A stretch of 64,000 bases of DNA from Mycobacterium paraffinicum (GCF_001907675.1 NZ_MPNT01000002.1:307319-371318), one strand, 5' to 3'. Positions 18,203 through 26,750 are shown, counted from the stretch's first letter. Made by a program: numbers and translations. Notes: generated by a model from the letters alone, not told the origin.

Positions 18203-19386
18203 CCGCGCCGCCCCCTGGCTATCCGGTTGGCCCGCCACCGGCTTACGGCCCCCCACCCGGCTACGGCCCCCCACCCGGCTACGGCCCCCCACCCGGCTAC
18301 GGCCCCCCGCCCGGCTACGGCCCGCCACCCGGCTACGGCCCGCCACCGGGCTACGGTCCGCCGCCGGGATACGGGCCACCGCCCGGGTCGCAATACGGCC
18401 CGCCGCAACTTGCTCCCGGCGCGGCCAAGCCCGGCATCATCCCGCTGCGGCCGCTGACCCTGGGCGACATCTTCAACGGCGCGGTCGGCTACGTCCGGGC
18501 CAATCCGAAAGCGACGCTGGGGCTGACCGCCATCGTCGTGGTGGCGATTCAGATCATCACCAAGGCCGCCTTCTTCGGACCGTTGGCGGCCTACGGCAAG
18601 CTGACGACCGATCGGGCCGATCAGCTGACCACCGGCGTCATCGGCGCGTGGTTGACGTCGGTGGGTGCGGGCGCGGTGGTGGCCTGGCTGGGCGGCATGT
18701 TGCTGTCCGGGATGCTCACCGTCATCGTCGGGCGCGCGGTGTTCGGCACGCCGATCACCATGGGGGAAACCTGGGCCAAGATCCGTGGCCGGCTGCTGCC
18801 CCTGCTCGGTCTTGCGGCGCTGGAGGGGGCCGCGCTGGCGGTCATCGCCGGCCTGGTGGCGGTGATCATCGGGGTGCTGGCGGCCATTGGCCGCGCCGCG
18901 GCGGTGGTGGTCTTGGGTCTGCCGCTGACGCTGGCCGTCATCGCGTTGCTGGTGTACCTGTACACCGTGGTCTCGTTCGCGCCCGTGCTGATCGTGCTGG
19001 AGCGGCTGCCCGTCCTGGACGCCATCACCCGATCCTTCAGGCTGGTCCGCAACGGCTTCTGGCGGGTGCTCGGCATCCGGCTGCTCACCTTCCTGGTGAC
19101 CTCCGTCGTCGGCGGGGCGGTCGCGGTGCCGTTCAACATCGTCAGCCAGTTCTTCATGATCACCTCGTCCACCGCCGCCTTCCTGGTGAGCACCGCGATC
19201 GCTTCGGTGGGCGGCGCGATCGGCGAGATCATCACCGCCCCGTTCAACGCCGGGGTCATCGCGCTGCTGTACACGGATCGCCGGATGCGGGCCGAGGCAT
19301 TCGATCTGGTGCTGCAGACCGGCGCCGCCGGCGGGCCGTACGCCGGCGCCTCCACCGACAACCTCTGGCTGACCCGGCCGGTCTGA
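18199..19386 (+). CDS. Pro/Gly/Tyr-rich integral membrane protein (Rv3689-like)
   Basis: 395 residues from GTG 18199. Residues ~5-65 are a tandem GYGPPP repeat, then come about six membrane helices in a glycerophosphodiester phosphodiesterase membrane-domain-like arrangement (for example TLGLTAIVVVAIQIITKAAF near 110 and LTLAVIALLVYLYTVV near 250). The order matches Rv3689, the first gene of the Rv3689-Rv3693 block. The Pro/Gly/Tyr tail at the cytoplasmic N-terminus resembles those of several actinobacterial envelope proteins, where it may mediate protein-protein contacts. Function unknown. It lies 9 nt before the DUF4129 gene. Confidence 0.85.
   Translation: MTAPPPGYPVGPPPAYGPPPGYGPPPGYGPPPGYGPPPGYGPPPGYGPPPGYGPPPGYGPPPGSQYGPPQLAPGAAKPGIIPLRPLTLGDIFNGAVGYVRANPKATLGLTAIVVVAIQIITKAAFFGPLAAYGKLTTDRADQLTTGVIGAWLTSVGAGAVVAWLGGMLLSGMLTVIVGRAVFGTPITMGETWAKIRGRLLPLLGLAALEGAALAVIAGLVAVIIGVLAAIGRAAAVVVLGLPLTLAVIALLVYLYTVVSFAPVLIVLERLPVLDAITRSFRLVRNGFWRVLGIRLLTFLVTSVVGGAVAVPFNIVSQFFMITSSTAAFLVSTAIASVGGAIGEIITAPFNAGVIALLYTDRRMRAEAFDLVLQTGAAGGPYAGASTDNLWLTRPV
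18237..18386 (+). repeat. 18-bp tandem repeat encoding GYGPPP
   Basis: About eight near-identical 18-bp units of the type GGCTACGGCCCNCCNCCC lie head-to-tail within the first 65 codons of the Pro-rich membrane protein. The first units are identical and later ones differ mainly at third codon positions, as expected for a coding minisatellite. The copy number is likely variable between strains. Confidence 0.9.
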
Positions 19387-19395
19387 GGATAGCCA

Positions 19396-20049
19396 GTGCC
19401 CTCCATCGACATCGACCGCGATGCCGCGCATCAGGCCGCCCAGGACGAGCTGAACAAGCCGATGTATTCCAAGGGCTCGGCCGGACATCAGATGGCCGAA
19501 TGGATCAACGAGCTCATCTACCGGCTGCTGCAGAAGACCGCCTCCTTCCCCGGCGGGTGGCTCACGGCCATGGTGCTTTTCATCATGCTGGCGATCGCAT
19601 TGGCGGTCGCCATCCATGTCGCGCGGCGCACCATGCGCACCAACCGCGGCGGCGACTATCAGTTGTTCGAAGCCGCGCAGCTCACGGCGGCCCAGCATCG
19701 TGCGACGGCCGAAGACTATGCGGCGCAAGGAGAATGGGCCGCGGCGATTAGGCACCGGCTGCGAGCGGTCGCCCGCCAGCTCGAGGAGACCGGCGTGTTG
19801 AACCCGGCTCCCGGCCGAACCGCCAACGAACTGGCCGTCGACGCCGGTGCCGCGCTACCCCATCTCTCAGGCGAATTAGCCCAAGCCGCAACGGCGTTCA
19901 ACGACGTGACCTACGGTGAGCAACCCGGAACCCAGAGCGCATACCAGATGATCGCCGATCTCGACGACCACCTGCGCTCCCGCTCTGCGGCCGTTCCCGT
20001 GGGGCCGGGGCGACCCGCCGCGGCCGACTCGTGGGCGCAGGTGCGGTGA
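19396..20049 (+). CDS. DUF4129 domain membrane protein (Rv3690-like)
   Basis: 217 residues from GTG 19396. A short N-terminal segment, one membrane helix (about residues 56-76, WLTAMVLFIMLAIALAVAIH) and a soluble C-terminal DUF4129 region with the typical RHRLRAVARQLEETGVL...PGRTANELA motif. DUF4129 proteins are standard partners of MoxR/DUF58 operons. Its TGA overlaps the ATG of the next gene (TGATG). Probably part of a membrane complex assembled or regulated by the MoxR ATPase; the exact role is unknown. Confidence 0.88.
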   Translation: MPSIDIDRDAAHQAAQDELNKPMYSKGSAGHQMAEWINELIYRLLQKTASFPGGWLTAMVLFIMLAIALAVAIHVARRTMRTNRGGDYQLFEAAQLTAAQHRATAEDYAAQGEWAAAIRHRLRAVARQLEETGVLNPAPGRTANELAVDAGAALPHLSGELAQAATAFNDVTYGEQPGTQSAYQMIADLDDHLRSRSAAVPVGPGRPAAADSWAQVR

Positions 20050-21194
20050 TGGCAACCACCACGCGCCCCCATCCAGCGAGCCCGACGGCGTTGCAGCGCT
20101 GGCGATCCTGGCGCTGGGTGATCCTAACCCTGATCGTGCTCGCCGTCATCGCCGGCGTCGATGCCTATCTGACCGCGCCGCGTCCCGGAGCGCGGATGGA
20201 TCCGGCGTCGACGGAACCCGACGGCGCCCACGCGCTGGTGGCGCTACTGCGCGGCGGCGGGGTCGACGTCGTTGTCGCCGACAGCATTGCCGATGTCGAA
20301 CGGGCGGCGCGTCCCGACGCACTGATCCTGGTGGCGCAAAGCCAATACCTGACCGAGTCGCTCCTGGACCGGCTCTCCAGGGCGCCCGGGGATCTGCTGC
20401 TGGTGGAACCGACCTCCCGAACCCGCGAGGCGCTGATGCCCGGCCTGCGCGTCTCGGCGGCCGACACCTTCGACACCGACCCCGATTGCACGCTGCGCGA
20501 GGCGACCCGCGCCGGGCCGGTGCGATTCGGCCCCAGCGACACCTACCGCGCCACCGACGACCGACCGCTAACCCGTTGCTACGGCGGCGCGCTCGTCCGC
20601 TTCCGGGACGGCGGGCGGACCGTCACCGCGGTCGGCAGCACCGACTTCCTGACCAACGGCGCCCTGTTGCAGGCGGGCAACGCCGCCCTGGCGATGAACC
20701 TCGCGGGCGCCCGGCCCCGGCTCGTCTGGTACGCGCCCCACCGGATCGAGGGCGAAGCGCCGCCGCCCGGCTCGATCGCGGACCTGGTCCCGCAGAGCGT
20801 GACGTGGATCGTCTGGCAACTGTGCCTCGTCGTGCTGCTGGTCGCCCTGTGGCGCGGCCGGCGGCCCGGCCCGCTGGTCGCCGAGGAACTGCCCGTCGTG
20901 GTGCGCGCGTCGGAGACCGTCGAGGGCCGCGGCCGGCTCTACCGGTCCCGCCGGGCGCGCGACCGCGCCGCGGCGGCGCTGCGCACCGCCACACTGCAGC
21001 GGCTGCTGCCCCGGCTCGGTCTGAACACCGGCGCGTCGGCGCCCGCGGTGGCGGGCGCGGTGGCCGCCCGCAGCGGGGCGGATCCGGCGTTCGTGTCCTA
21101 CCAACTATTCGGTCCGCCCCCGGCGACCGACAACGACCTGTTACAACTTGCCCGTGCGCTCGACGACATCGAAAGGCAGGTCACACGGACGTGA
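20049..21194 (+). CDS. DUF4350 domain membrane protein (Rv3691-like)
   Basis: 381 residues from ATG 20049, overlapping the previous stop codon. N-terminal helix (WRWVILTLIVLAVIAGVDAYL, about 22-42), a periplasmic-side DUF4350 domain with TEPDGAHALVALLRGGGVDV, a second helix WIVWQLCLVVLLVALW (about 255-270) and a basic cytoplasmic tail. DUF4350 has a glutamine-amidotransferase-like fold in some predictions, but no catalytic triad can be defended here. Its stop overlaps the moxR GTG start (GTGA). Confidence 0.87.
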   Translation: MATTTRPHPASPTALQRWRSWRWVILTLIVLAVIAGVDAYLTAPRPGARMDPASTEPDGAHALVALLRGGGVDVVVADSIADVERAARPDALILVAQSQYLTESLLDRLSRAPGDLLLVEPTSRTREALMPGLRVSAADTFDTDPDCTLREATRAGPVRFGPSDTYRATDDRPLTRCYGGALVRFRDGGRTVTAVGSTDFLTNGALLQAGNAALAMNLAGARPRLVWYAPHRIEGEAPPPGSIADLVPQSVTWIVWQLCLVVLLVALWRGRRPGPLVAEELPVVVRASETVEGRGRLYRSRRARDRAAAALRTATLQRLLPRLGLNTGASAPAVAGAVAARSGADPAFVSYQLFGPPPATDNDLLQLARALDDIERQVTRT

Positions 21195-22174
21195 CGCAGA
21201 CCCCCTCCCCCGCGGAGACCACCCCCACCGCTGAGTCGGCACGAGACGCCCTGCTGGCGCTGCGCGGCGAGCTCGCCAAGGCCGTCGTCGGACAGGAAGG
21301 GGTGGTCAGCGGCCTGGTGATCGCGCTGCTGTGTCGCGGACACGTGCTGCTGGAAGGCGTTCCGGGCGTGGCCAAGACGCTGCTGGTGCGGGCGCTGGCG
21401 GCCGCACTGCAGCTGGAGTTCAAGCGGGTGCAGTTCACCCCCGACCTGATGCCCGGCGACGTCACCGGCTCGCTGGTGTACGACGCGCGCACCGCCGCGT
21501 TCGAGTTCCGGCCCGGCCCGGTGTTCACCAATCTGCTGCTGGCCGACGAGATCAACCGCACCCCGCCGAAAACGCAGGCCGCGCTGCTCGAGGCCATGGA
21601 GGAGCGCCAGGTCAGCGTGGAAGGCGTGGCCCGGCCCCTGCCCGACCCGTTCATCGTCGCCGCGACCCAGAACCCCGTCGAATACGAGGGCACCTATCAG
21701 CTGCCCGAAGCGCAGCTGGATCGTTTCCTGCTGAAACTGAATGTGACTCTGCCGCCGCGGGATTCGGAGATCGCCATCCTCAGCCGGCACGCCCACGGCT
21801 TCGATCCGCGCGACCTGTCGGCCATCAAGCCGGTGGCCGGGCCGGCGGAACTGGCGGCCGGGCGCGACGCCGTGCGGCACGTGCTGGTCGCCGACGAGGT
21901 GCTGGGCTACATCGTCGACATCGTCGGGGCCACCCGTTCGTCGCCCGCCCTGCAGTTGGGCGTCTCGCCGCGTGGGGCGACGGCGTTGCTCGGCACGGCC
22001 CGTTCCTGGGCCTGGCTGTCCGGCCGCAACTACGTCACCCCCGACGACGTGAAGGCCATGGCCCGTTCGACGCTGCGGCACCGCGTGATGCTGCGCCCCG
22101 AGGCCGAACTCGAAGGGGCCACCCCCGACGGTGTCCTCGACGGCATCCTGGCCTCGGTCCCGGTGCCCCGCTAG
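21191..22174 (+). CDS. moxR2: MoxR-family AAA+ ATPase
   Basis: 327 residues from GTG 21191 (VTQTPSPAETTP...). Walker A GVPGVAKT lies near residue 56, Walker B LLLADEINRTP near 116, and sensor motif AATQNPVEYEGTY follows. MoxR AAA+ proteins act as chaperones that remodel or activate partner proteins, usually a von Willebrand-type DUF58 protein encoded next door, as here. It is the positional orthologue of Rv3692, annotated moxR2. Start and stop codons overlap both neighbours (GTGA and TAGTG), so the block is translationally coupled. Confidence 0.93.
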   Translation: MTQTPSPAETTPTAESARDALLALRGELAKAVVGQEGVVSGLVIALLCRGHVLLEGVPGVAKTLLVRALAAALQLEFKRVQFTPDLMPGDVTGSLVYDARTAAFEFRPGPVFTNLLLADEINRTPPKTQAALLEAMEERQVSVEGVARPLPDPFIVAATQNPVEYEGTYQLPEAQLDRFLLKLNVTLPPRDSEIAILSRHAHGFDPRDLSAIKPVAGPAELAAGRDAVRHVLVADEVLGYIVDIVGATRSSPALQLGVSPRGATALLGTARSWAWLSGRNYVTPDDVKAMARSTLRHRVMLRPEAELEGATPDGVLDGILASVPVPR

Positions 22175-23496
22175 TGGTCCTGACCGGACGCACTGGGCTG
22201 GTCGCGCTGACGTGCGTCCTGCCCATCGCGCTTTCCCCTTGGCCGGCAAGGACTTTCGGCGTCCTACTGGTCGCGCTCTTGAGCGTGGTGGCTGTGGACA
22301 TCGCGCTGGCGGCCAGTCCCCGCAAGCTGCGCTACATCCGGTCGCCGGATCGCTCCGCCCGGCTCGCTCAGCAGGTCGACGTCGGGCTGCTGATCCACAA
22401 CGACGGCCGGCGGCGGTTGCGCGGCCAGGTTCGCGACGCCTGGCCGCCCAGCGCGGGCGCGCGACCCCGCATCCATCCCGTCAGCATCCCCGCCGGACAG
22501 CACCAACACGTCCAGTCCCAACTGCGGCCCGTCCGCCGCGGCGAGCAGCGCGCGGCGGTGGTCACCGCCCGCTCCATCGGCCCGCTCGGGCTGGCGGGAC
22601 GTCAGGGGTCGCAAGCGGTGCCGGGCCTGCTTCGGGTGCTGCCGCCCTTCCTGTCCCGCAAGCACCTGCCGGCGCGGCTGGCCAAACTCCGGGAGATCGA
22701 CGGGCTGCTGCCGACGCTGATCCGCGGGCAGGGGACCGAATTCGACTCGCTGCGCGAGTATGTCGTCGGTGACGACGTGCGGTCGATCGACTGGCGCGCC
22801 ACCGCGCGGCGAGCCGACGTCGTCGTCCGCACCTGGCGTCCCGAACGCGACCGGCGCGTGGTGATCGTGCTGGACACCGGGCGCACCGCGGCGGGCCGGG
22901 TGGGCGTCGACCCGACGGCCGCCGACCCCGCGGGCTGGCCCCGGCTGGACTGGTCGATGGATGCCGCGCTGCTGCTGGCGGCGCTCGCGTCGCGGGCCGG
23001 CGACCACGTCGACTTCCTCGCCCACGACCGGGTCACCCGGGCCGGCGTTTTCGGGGCGTCGCGCACCGAGCTGCTCGCGCACCTCGTGGAGGCGATGGCC
23101 CCCCTGCAACCGGCCCTGCTCGAACCCGATTGGACCGCAATGGTTTCCGCCATCGCGCGGCGTGCCCGCCGGCGCTCTCTTGTGGTGCTGCTGACCGACC
23201 TCAACGCGACCGCCCTCGACGAGGGCCTGCTGCCGGTGCTGCCGCAGTTATCGGCGAAACACCACCTGCTTGTTGCGGCCGTCGCGGACCCGCGTGTCGA
23301 CCAAATGGCCGCCGGGCGTTCGGATCCCGCCGCCGTCTACGACGCGGCGGCCGCCGAGCGATCGCGCAATGACCGCCGCGCGATCGCCACGCGGCTACGC
23401 CGCAGCGGGGTGGAGGTGGTCGACGCCCCGCCCGCCGAGCTGTCGCCCGCCCTGGCCGACCGCTACCTGGCGATGAAGGCCACCGGCCGGCTTTAG
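22174..23496 (+). CDS. DUF58 domain (vWA-like) membrane-anchored protein
   Basis: 440 residues from GTG 22174, overlapping the moxR TAG. Two N-terminal membrane helices (LVALTCVLPIALSPWPARTFGVLLVALLS region) are followed by the DUF58 signature FDSLREYVVGDDVRSIDW (about residue 190) and a vWA-like domain beginning VVIVLDTGRT with a later LVVLLTDLN strand. DUF58 proteins are the usual clients or partners of MoxR; the pair resembles the BatA-type aerotolerance and surface-protein systems. Positional match to Rv3693. It ends 13 nt from the convergent SpoIIM gene. Confidence 0.92.
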   Translation: MVLTGRTGLVALTCVLPIALSPWPARTFGVLLVALLSVVAVDIALAASPRKLRYIRSPDRSARLAQQVDVGLLIHNDGRRRLRGQVRDAWPPSAGARPRIHPVSIPAGQHQHVQSQLRPVRRGEQRAAVVTARSIGPLGLAGRQGSQAVPGLLRVLPPFLSRKHLPARLAKLREIDGLLPTLIRGQGTEFDSLREYVVGDDVRSIDWRATARRADVVVRTWRPERDRRVVIVLDTGRTAAGRVGVDPTAADPAGWPRLDWSMDAALLLAALASRAGDHVDFLAHDRVTRAGVFGASRTELLAHLVEAMAPLQPALLEPDWTAMVSAIARRARRRSLVVLLTDLNATALDEGLLPVLPQLSAKHHLLVAAVADPRVDQMAAGRSDPAAVYDAAAAERSRNDRRAIATRLRRSGVEVVDAPPAELSPALADRYLAMKATGRL

Positions 23497-23519
23497 CCCG
23501 CAATCGGCTTTAGCCGGTG
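23481..23519. terminator. Convergent-gene repeat/hairpin between DUF58 and SpoIIM genes
   Basis: CGGCTTTAGCC occurs twice (23488-23498 and 23505-23515). The first copy supplies the DUF58 TAG stop, the second the SpoIIM TAA stop on the other strand. Outer arms CACCGGC and GCCGGTG can pair across the element. It looks like a compact bidirectional terminator without a U tract; function inferred from position only. Confidence 0.45.
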
Positions 23520-24502
23520 GGGACCACGTCGGGCGCGTCCTCGATGTCACCGGTCTCACCGGCCCGCGTGGCGCGGCGACCGAAGTACACGATGTAGGCG
23601 AGGAACGCCGCCTCGGCGATGACCCCGATGCCGACCCGAACGAAAGTCGGCAGCGGCGACGGCGTGACCAGCGCCTCGATCAGCCCCGAGACCAACAGCA
23701 CGCCGGCCAGCCCGATGGCGACCGAGACGACGGCGCGGCCCTGTTCGGCGAGCACCTGCCCGCGTGGCCGGTCGCCGGGCGCGATCACCGACCACCCCAG
23801 CCGCATGCCGGCGGCCCCCGCCAGGAACACCGCCGTGAGCTCCAGCAGCCCGTGCGGTATCAGCAGCCCCAGCAGCAGGCCGCCCTTGCCGGCCTGAAAC
23901 ATCAGCCCGGAGATCAAGCCCAGGTTCGCGGCGTTCTGGAAGAGCACGAACGGAATCGGCAGTCCCAGTAGAACCGACGACGCGATGCACTGCGCCGATA
24001 CCCAGGAGTTGTTGACCCAGATCTGCAGGGCGAATGCGGCCGCGGGATGTTCGCTGTAGTAGGCGGCGATGTCGTGGTTGACCAATTGTTCGATGTCACT
24101 GGGGGTTCCAGCGGCCGACTGCACCTCCGGATTGCCGGCCACCCAGAAACCGATGACCACGGCCACGGCGTAGAACGCCACCGCGGTGCCCAGCCACCAC
24201 CGCCACGACCGGTAGGCGACCACCGGAAAGGACACCGTCCAAAACCGCACGAAGGTACTGCTCAACGGCGCATGAGCACCGGTCACCACGGAGCGGGCGC
24301 GCGCGACCAGGCTCGAGAGCCGACCGATCAACAGCGAGTCCGACGACGCGGAGCGCAACGTCGACAGGTGGGTGGACACCCGCTGGTACAGCTCCACCAG
24401 TTCGTCGACCTCGGCGCCCGTCAGCGACCGACGTTTCCCGACCAGCCGGTCCAGGCGGTCCCAGGTGCCGCGATGGGCCAGCACGAATGCGTCGACGTCC
24501 AC
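23510..24502 (-). CDS. Stage II sporulation protein M (SpoIIM)-family membrane protein
   Basis: 330 residues from GTG 24502 (VDVDAFVLAHRGTWDRL). The N-terminal cytoplasmic part is helical and basic, followed by five or six membrane helices carrying the SpoIIM-type motif PHGLLELTAVFLAGAAGMRLG. Actinobacteria do not make endospores; here the family is found with RDD and MoxR/DUF58 genes and is thought to act in cell-envelope processes. Positional match to Rv3694c. It is divergent from the RDD gene with 36 bases between, which must contain both promoters or form one shared control region. Confidence 0.9.
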   Translation of the reverse strand: MDVDAFVLAHRGTWDRLDRLVGKRRSLTGAEVDELVELYQRVSTHLSTLRSASSDSLLIGRLSSLVARARSVVTGAHAPLSSTFVRFWTVSFPVVAYRSWRWWLGTAVAFYAVAVVIGFWVAGNPEVQSAAGTPSDIEQLVNHDIAAYYSEHPAAAFALQIWVNNSWVSAQCIASSVLLGLPIPFVLFQNAANLGLISGLMFQAGKGGLLLGLLIPHGLLELTAVFLAGAAGMRLGWSVIAPGDRPRGQVLAEQGRAVVSVAIGLAGVLLVSGLIEALVTPSPLPTFVRVGIGVIAEAAFLAYIVYFGRRATRAGETGDIEDAPDVVPTG

Positions 24503-24538
24503 CCTGCGCAGCCTAATCGCCCTGTACCGTTCGGTGTT

Positions 24539-25438
24539 ATGTCGGAGGTGGTGACCGGCGACGCGGTCGTGCTCGACGTGCAAATCGCCCAGTTGCCGGT
24601 GCGGGCGTTGAGCGCACTGATCGATATCGCCGTGATGGTCGTCTGCTATCTGCTCGGACTGATGTTGTGGGCCGCCACGCTGACCCAGTACGACTCCGCG
24701 TTGAGCACCGCCGTGCTGCTCATTTTCACGGTGCTGGTGCTCGTCGGCTATCCGGTGACGCTCGAAACGGCAACGCGCGGGCGCTCGGTCGGCAAGATCG
24801 CGCTGGGCCTGCGCGTGGTGTCCGACGACGGCGGCCCAGAACGGTTCCGGCAGGCCCTGTTTCGGGCCTTGGCCGCGGTGGTGGAGATCTGGATGCTGTT
24901 CGGGAGTCCGGCGGTCATCTGCAGCATCCTGTCGCCGAAGGCCAAGCGGATCGGCGATATCTTTGCCGGCACGGTGGTGGTGAACGAACGCGGGCCCCGG
25001 CTGGGTCCGCCGCCGGTGATGCCGCCTTCGCTGGCCTGGTGGGCATCGTCGCTGCAACTGTCCGGCCTGTCTCCCGGCCAGGCCGAGGTTGCCCGCCAAT
25101 TTCTTTCGCGTGCAACGCAACTCGACCGCCAGCTACGCCTCCAGATGGCATACCGCATCGCCGGCGACGTGGTGTCCCGCATCGCGCCGCCGCCCCCACC
25201 CGGCGCCCCGCCGGAGCTGGTGCTCGCCGCCGTGCTCGCCGAACGGCACCGCCGCGAATTGGCCCGGCTGCGTCCGGCAATGCCGCAGCCGGCCCCCGCG
25301 CCGTGGCCATCCTGGCCGCCGGCGCCACCCCAACAGCCGCCGGCGCCACGCCAACAGGCCGTCCCGCGGCCGGACCCGGGTGCGTCGCAGCAGGCCCCAT
25401 CGAATCCCGCCCCGGGCGGTTTCTCGCCGCCGAGCTGA
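24539..25438 (+). CDS. RDD family membrane protein with Pro-rich tail (Rv3695-like)
   Basis: 299 residues from ATG 24539 (MSEVVTGDAVVLDV). The RDD domain has the conserved Arg in LPVRALSALIDIAVMVVC, the Asp-containing later helix, and RGRSVGKIALGLRVV; three membrane helices. The C-terminal ~70 residues are Pro/Gln-rich (PAPAPWPSWPPAPPQQ). RDD proteins are poorly characterised; some act in ion transport. Divergent partner of the SpoIIM gene. Confidence 0.9.
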   Translation: MSEVVTGDAVVLDVQIAQLPVRALSALIDIAVMVVCYLLGLMLWAATLTQYDSALSTAVLLIFTVLVLVGYPVTLETATRGRSVGKIALGLRVVSDDGGPERFRQALFRALAAVVEIWMLFGSPAVICSILSPKAKRIGDIFAGTVVVNERGPRLGPPPVMPPSLAWWASSLQLSGLSPGQAEVARQFLSRATQLDRQLRLQMAYRIAGDVVSRIAPPPPPGAPPELVLAAVLAERHRRELARLRPAMPQPAPAPWPSWPPAPPQQPPAPRQQAVPRPDPGASQQAPSNPAPGGFSPPS

Positions 25439-25446
25439 CGGTTGCG

Positions 25447-25848
25447 CTAGCCGGAGACGCTCGCCGCCATGAGCAGGACGTCGACGATCAGCAGCGCCCA
25501 ACCGAACAGGGGAACCGCGACGCCGCCGCGAAGCTTGGCGGTGAACAGGGAGATGACGATCACCACGACGGCGACCGCGGGGGCCCCGTAGAAGGCGACC
25601 CCGAAATTGATTCCCCCGTGGCCCAGGTTGGGGCAACTGCGGTCGGCGCACCCGTCGGTGCTCATCACCGCGCCCAGCGCGAAAAGCATCACGATGGCGG
25701 CAGCGGGCACCGTGGCCAGCGCCAGCGCCCAGTTGACCCACGGCCACACGTTGCGGCTGCCACTTCTGGGACCGCTGCCGCCCTGCGCGGGGCCGGTCGC
25801 GCCGGAGGTTCCGCCGCCTACCGCGAGGTTGGAGTCGTCAGCGTTCAT
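25447..25848 (-). CDS. Hypothetical three-helix membrane protein
   Basis: 133 residues, not recognised. A Gly/Ser-rich N-terminus (about 1-35) is followed by three hydrophobic helices (WALALATVPAAAIVMLFALG; FGVAFYGAPAVAVVVIVISLF; VPLFGWALLIVDVLLMAAS). Between helices 1 and 2 lies a Cys-x6-Cys loop (CADRSCPN region) that would be extracytoplasmic and could form a disulfide. It converges on the RDD gene with an 8-nt gap. Confidence 0.7.
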   Translation of the reverse strand: MNADDSNLAVGGGTSGATGPAQGGSGPRSGSRNVWPWVNWALALATVPAAAIVMLFALGAVMSTDGCADRSCPNLGHGGINFGVAFYGAPAVAVVVIVISLFTAKLRGGVAVPLFGWALLIVDVLLMAASVSG

Positions 25849-25975
25849 CCCAGAGTTCCTACCCGCCGCCTGTCACGCGCAAACCGGACTGGGCACGCCG
25901 GTGCGGCCGCCGAACCGCAGGTCATGGGGGTTCACACCGCCCGTTCGGCCGCACCCGTTGCATCGCGATCGTTTC

Positions 25976-25992
25976 CGATATATCGTGATACT
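25976..25992. promoter_or_regulatory. AT-rich palindrome upstream of the PadR gene
   Basis: CGATATATCG (25976-25985) is a perfect 10-bp palindrome, overlapped by TATCGTGATA (25981-25990), itself TATC-GT-GATA. In such GC-rich surroundings this AT-rich dyad, 50 nt upstream of the PadR start, is a strong candidate operator for autoregulation. The rest of 25849-26042 holds no gene. Confidence 0.55.
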
Positions 25993-26042
25993 TCGTAGCG
26001 CACGGACGGTGCGCGACTCCCGAGAACGTAAGGACTACAACC

Positions 26043-26750
26043 ATGAGCAACCCATTCACGCCACCCAGCGGACCGTTCGCCGGTCAAGGCTTCGGCTTCG
26101 GCGCCGGCCCGGTGCAACGGCGCGCCCTGCACGGCGCCAGGCGCCAGGCCCGGCGCGATTTCTTCGAACACCTCCGCGACCACGCGGGGGACCAGGGGTT
26201 CAACCCCGGCTTCGGCCCCGGGTTCGGCCCGGGTTTCGGCCCCGGATTCGGTCCGGGTTTCGGTTTCGGCCCGGGCGGCCGGCGCGGCGGATGGCGGCGC
26301 GGCGGCCCCGGTCGCGGCAAGCGCGGTGATGTCCGCGCCGCCATCCTGGCGCTGCTCGCCGAGCGGCCGATGCACGGCTACGAGATGATCCAGCAGATCG
26401 CCGAACGCAGTAATGGGCTCTGGAAGCCCAGCCCCGGTTCGGTCTACCCGACACTGCAGTTGCTGACCGACGAGGGCCTGATCACCGCGAGCGAGAGCGA
26501 GGGCAGCAAAAAGCTGTTCGAGCTGACCGACGAGGGCCGCGCGGCGGCCGAGAAGGTCGAGACCCCGCCGTGGGACGAGATCGCCGAAGGGGCCGACCCG
26601 GGTCACATGAACCTGCGGGCGGCCATCGGCCAACTGTTCGGCGCGGTCGCGCAGTCCGCGCACACCGCCACCGCCGAGCAGCAGCAGCGCATCGTCGAGA
26701 TCCTCAACAACGCGCGACGCGAGGTCTACGGCATCCTGGGCGAAGACTGA
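26043..26750 (+). CDS. PadR-family transcriptional regulator with Gly/Phe-rich N-terminal extension
   Basis: 235 residues. Residues ~1-90 are a low-complexity Gly/Phe/Pro/Arg region containing about five GFGPGF-type units. The PadR winged helix then starts at about 95 (RAAILALLAERPMHGYEMIQQIAERS) with the family motif SPGSVYPTLQLLTDEGLI, and a C-terminal dimerisation helix ends the protein. PadR proteins usually repress transport or detoxification genes, but none is adjacent, so the nearest candidate target is its own promoter. Typical PadR proteins lack such an extension (100-180 residues), so the extra part is notable. Confidence 0.9.
   Translation: MSNPFTPPSGPFAGQGFGFGAGPVQRRALHGARRQARRDFFEHLRDHAGDQGFNPGFGPGFGPGFGPGFGPGFGFGPGGRRGGWRRGGPGRGKRGDVRAAILALLAERPMHGYEMIQQIAERSNGLWKPSPGSVYPTLQLLTDEGLITASESEGSKKLFELTDEGRAAAEKVETPPWDEIAEGADPGHMNLRAAIGQLFGAVAQSAHTATAEQQQRIVEILNNARREVYGILGED

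Noticed and set aside
18237..18386. CRISPR-like repeats
   Set aside because: 18-bp units without spacers, in frame and encoding GYGPPP; a coding tandem repeat.
18097..19755. 552-residue minus-strand ORF
   Set aside because: Antisense to the Pro-rich membrane protein and DUF4129 genes; no recognisable domain.
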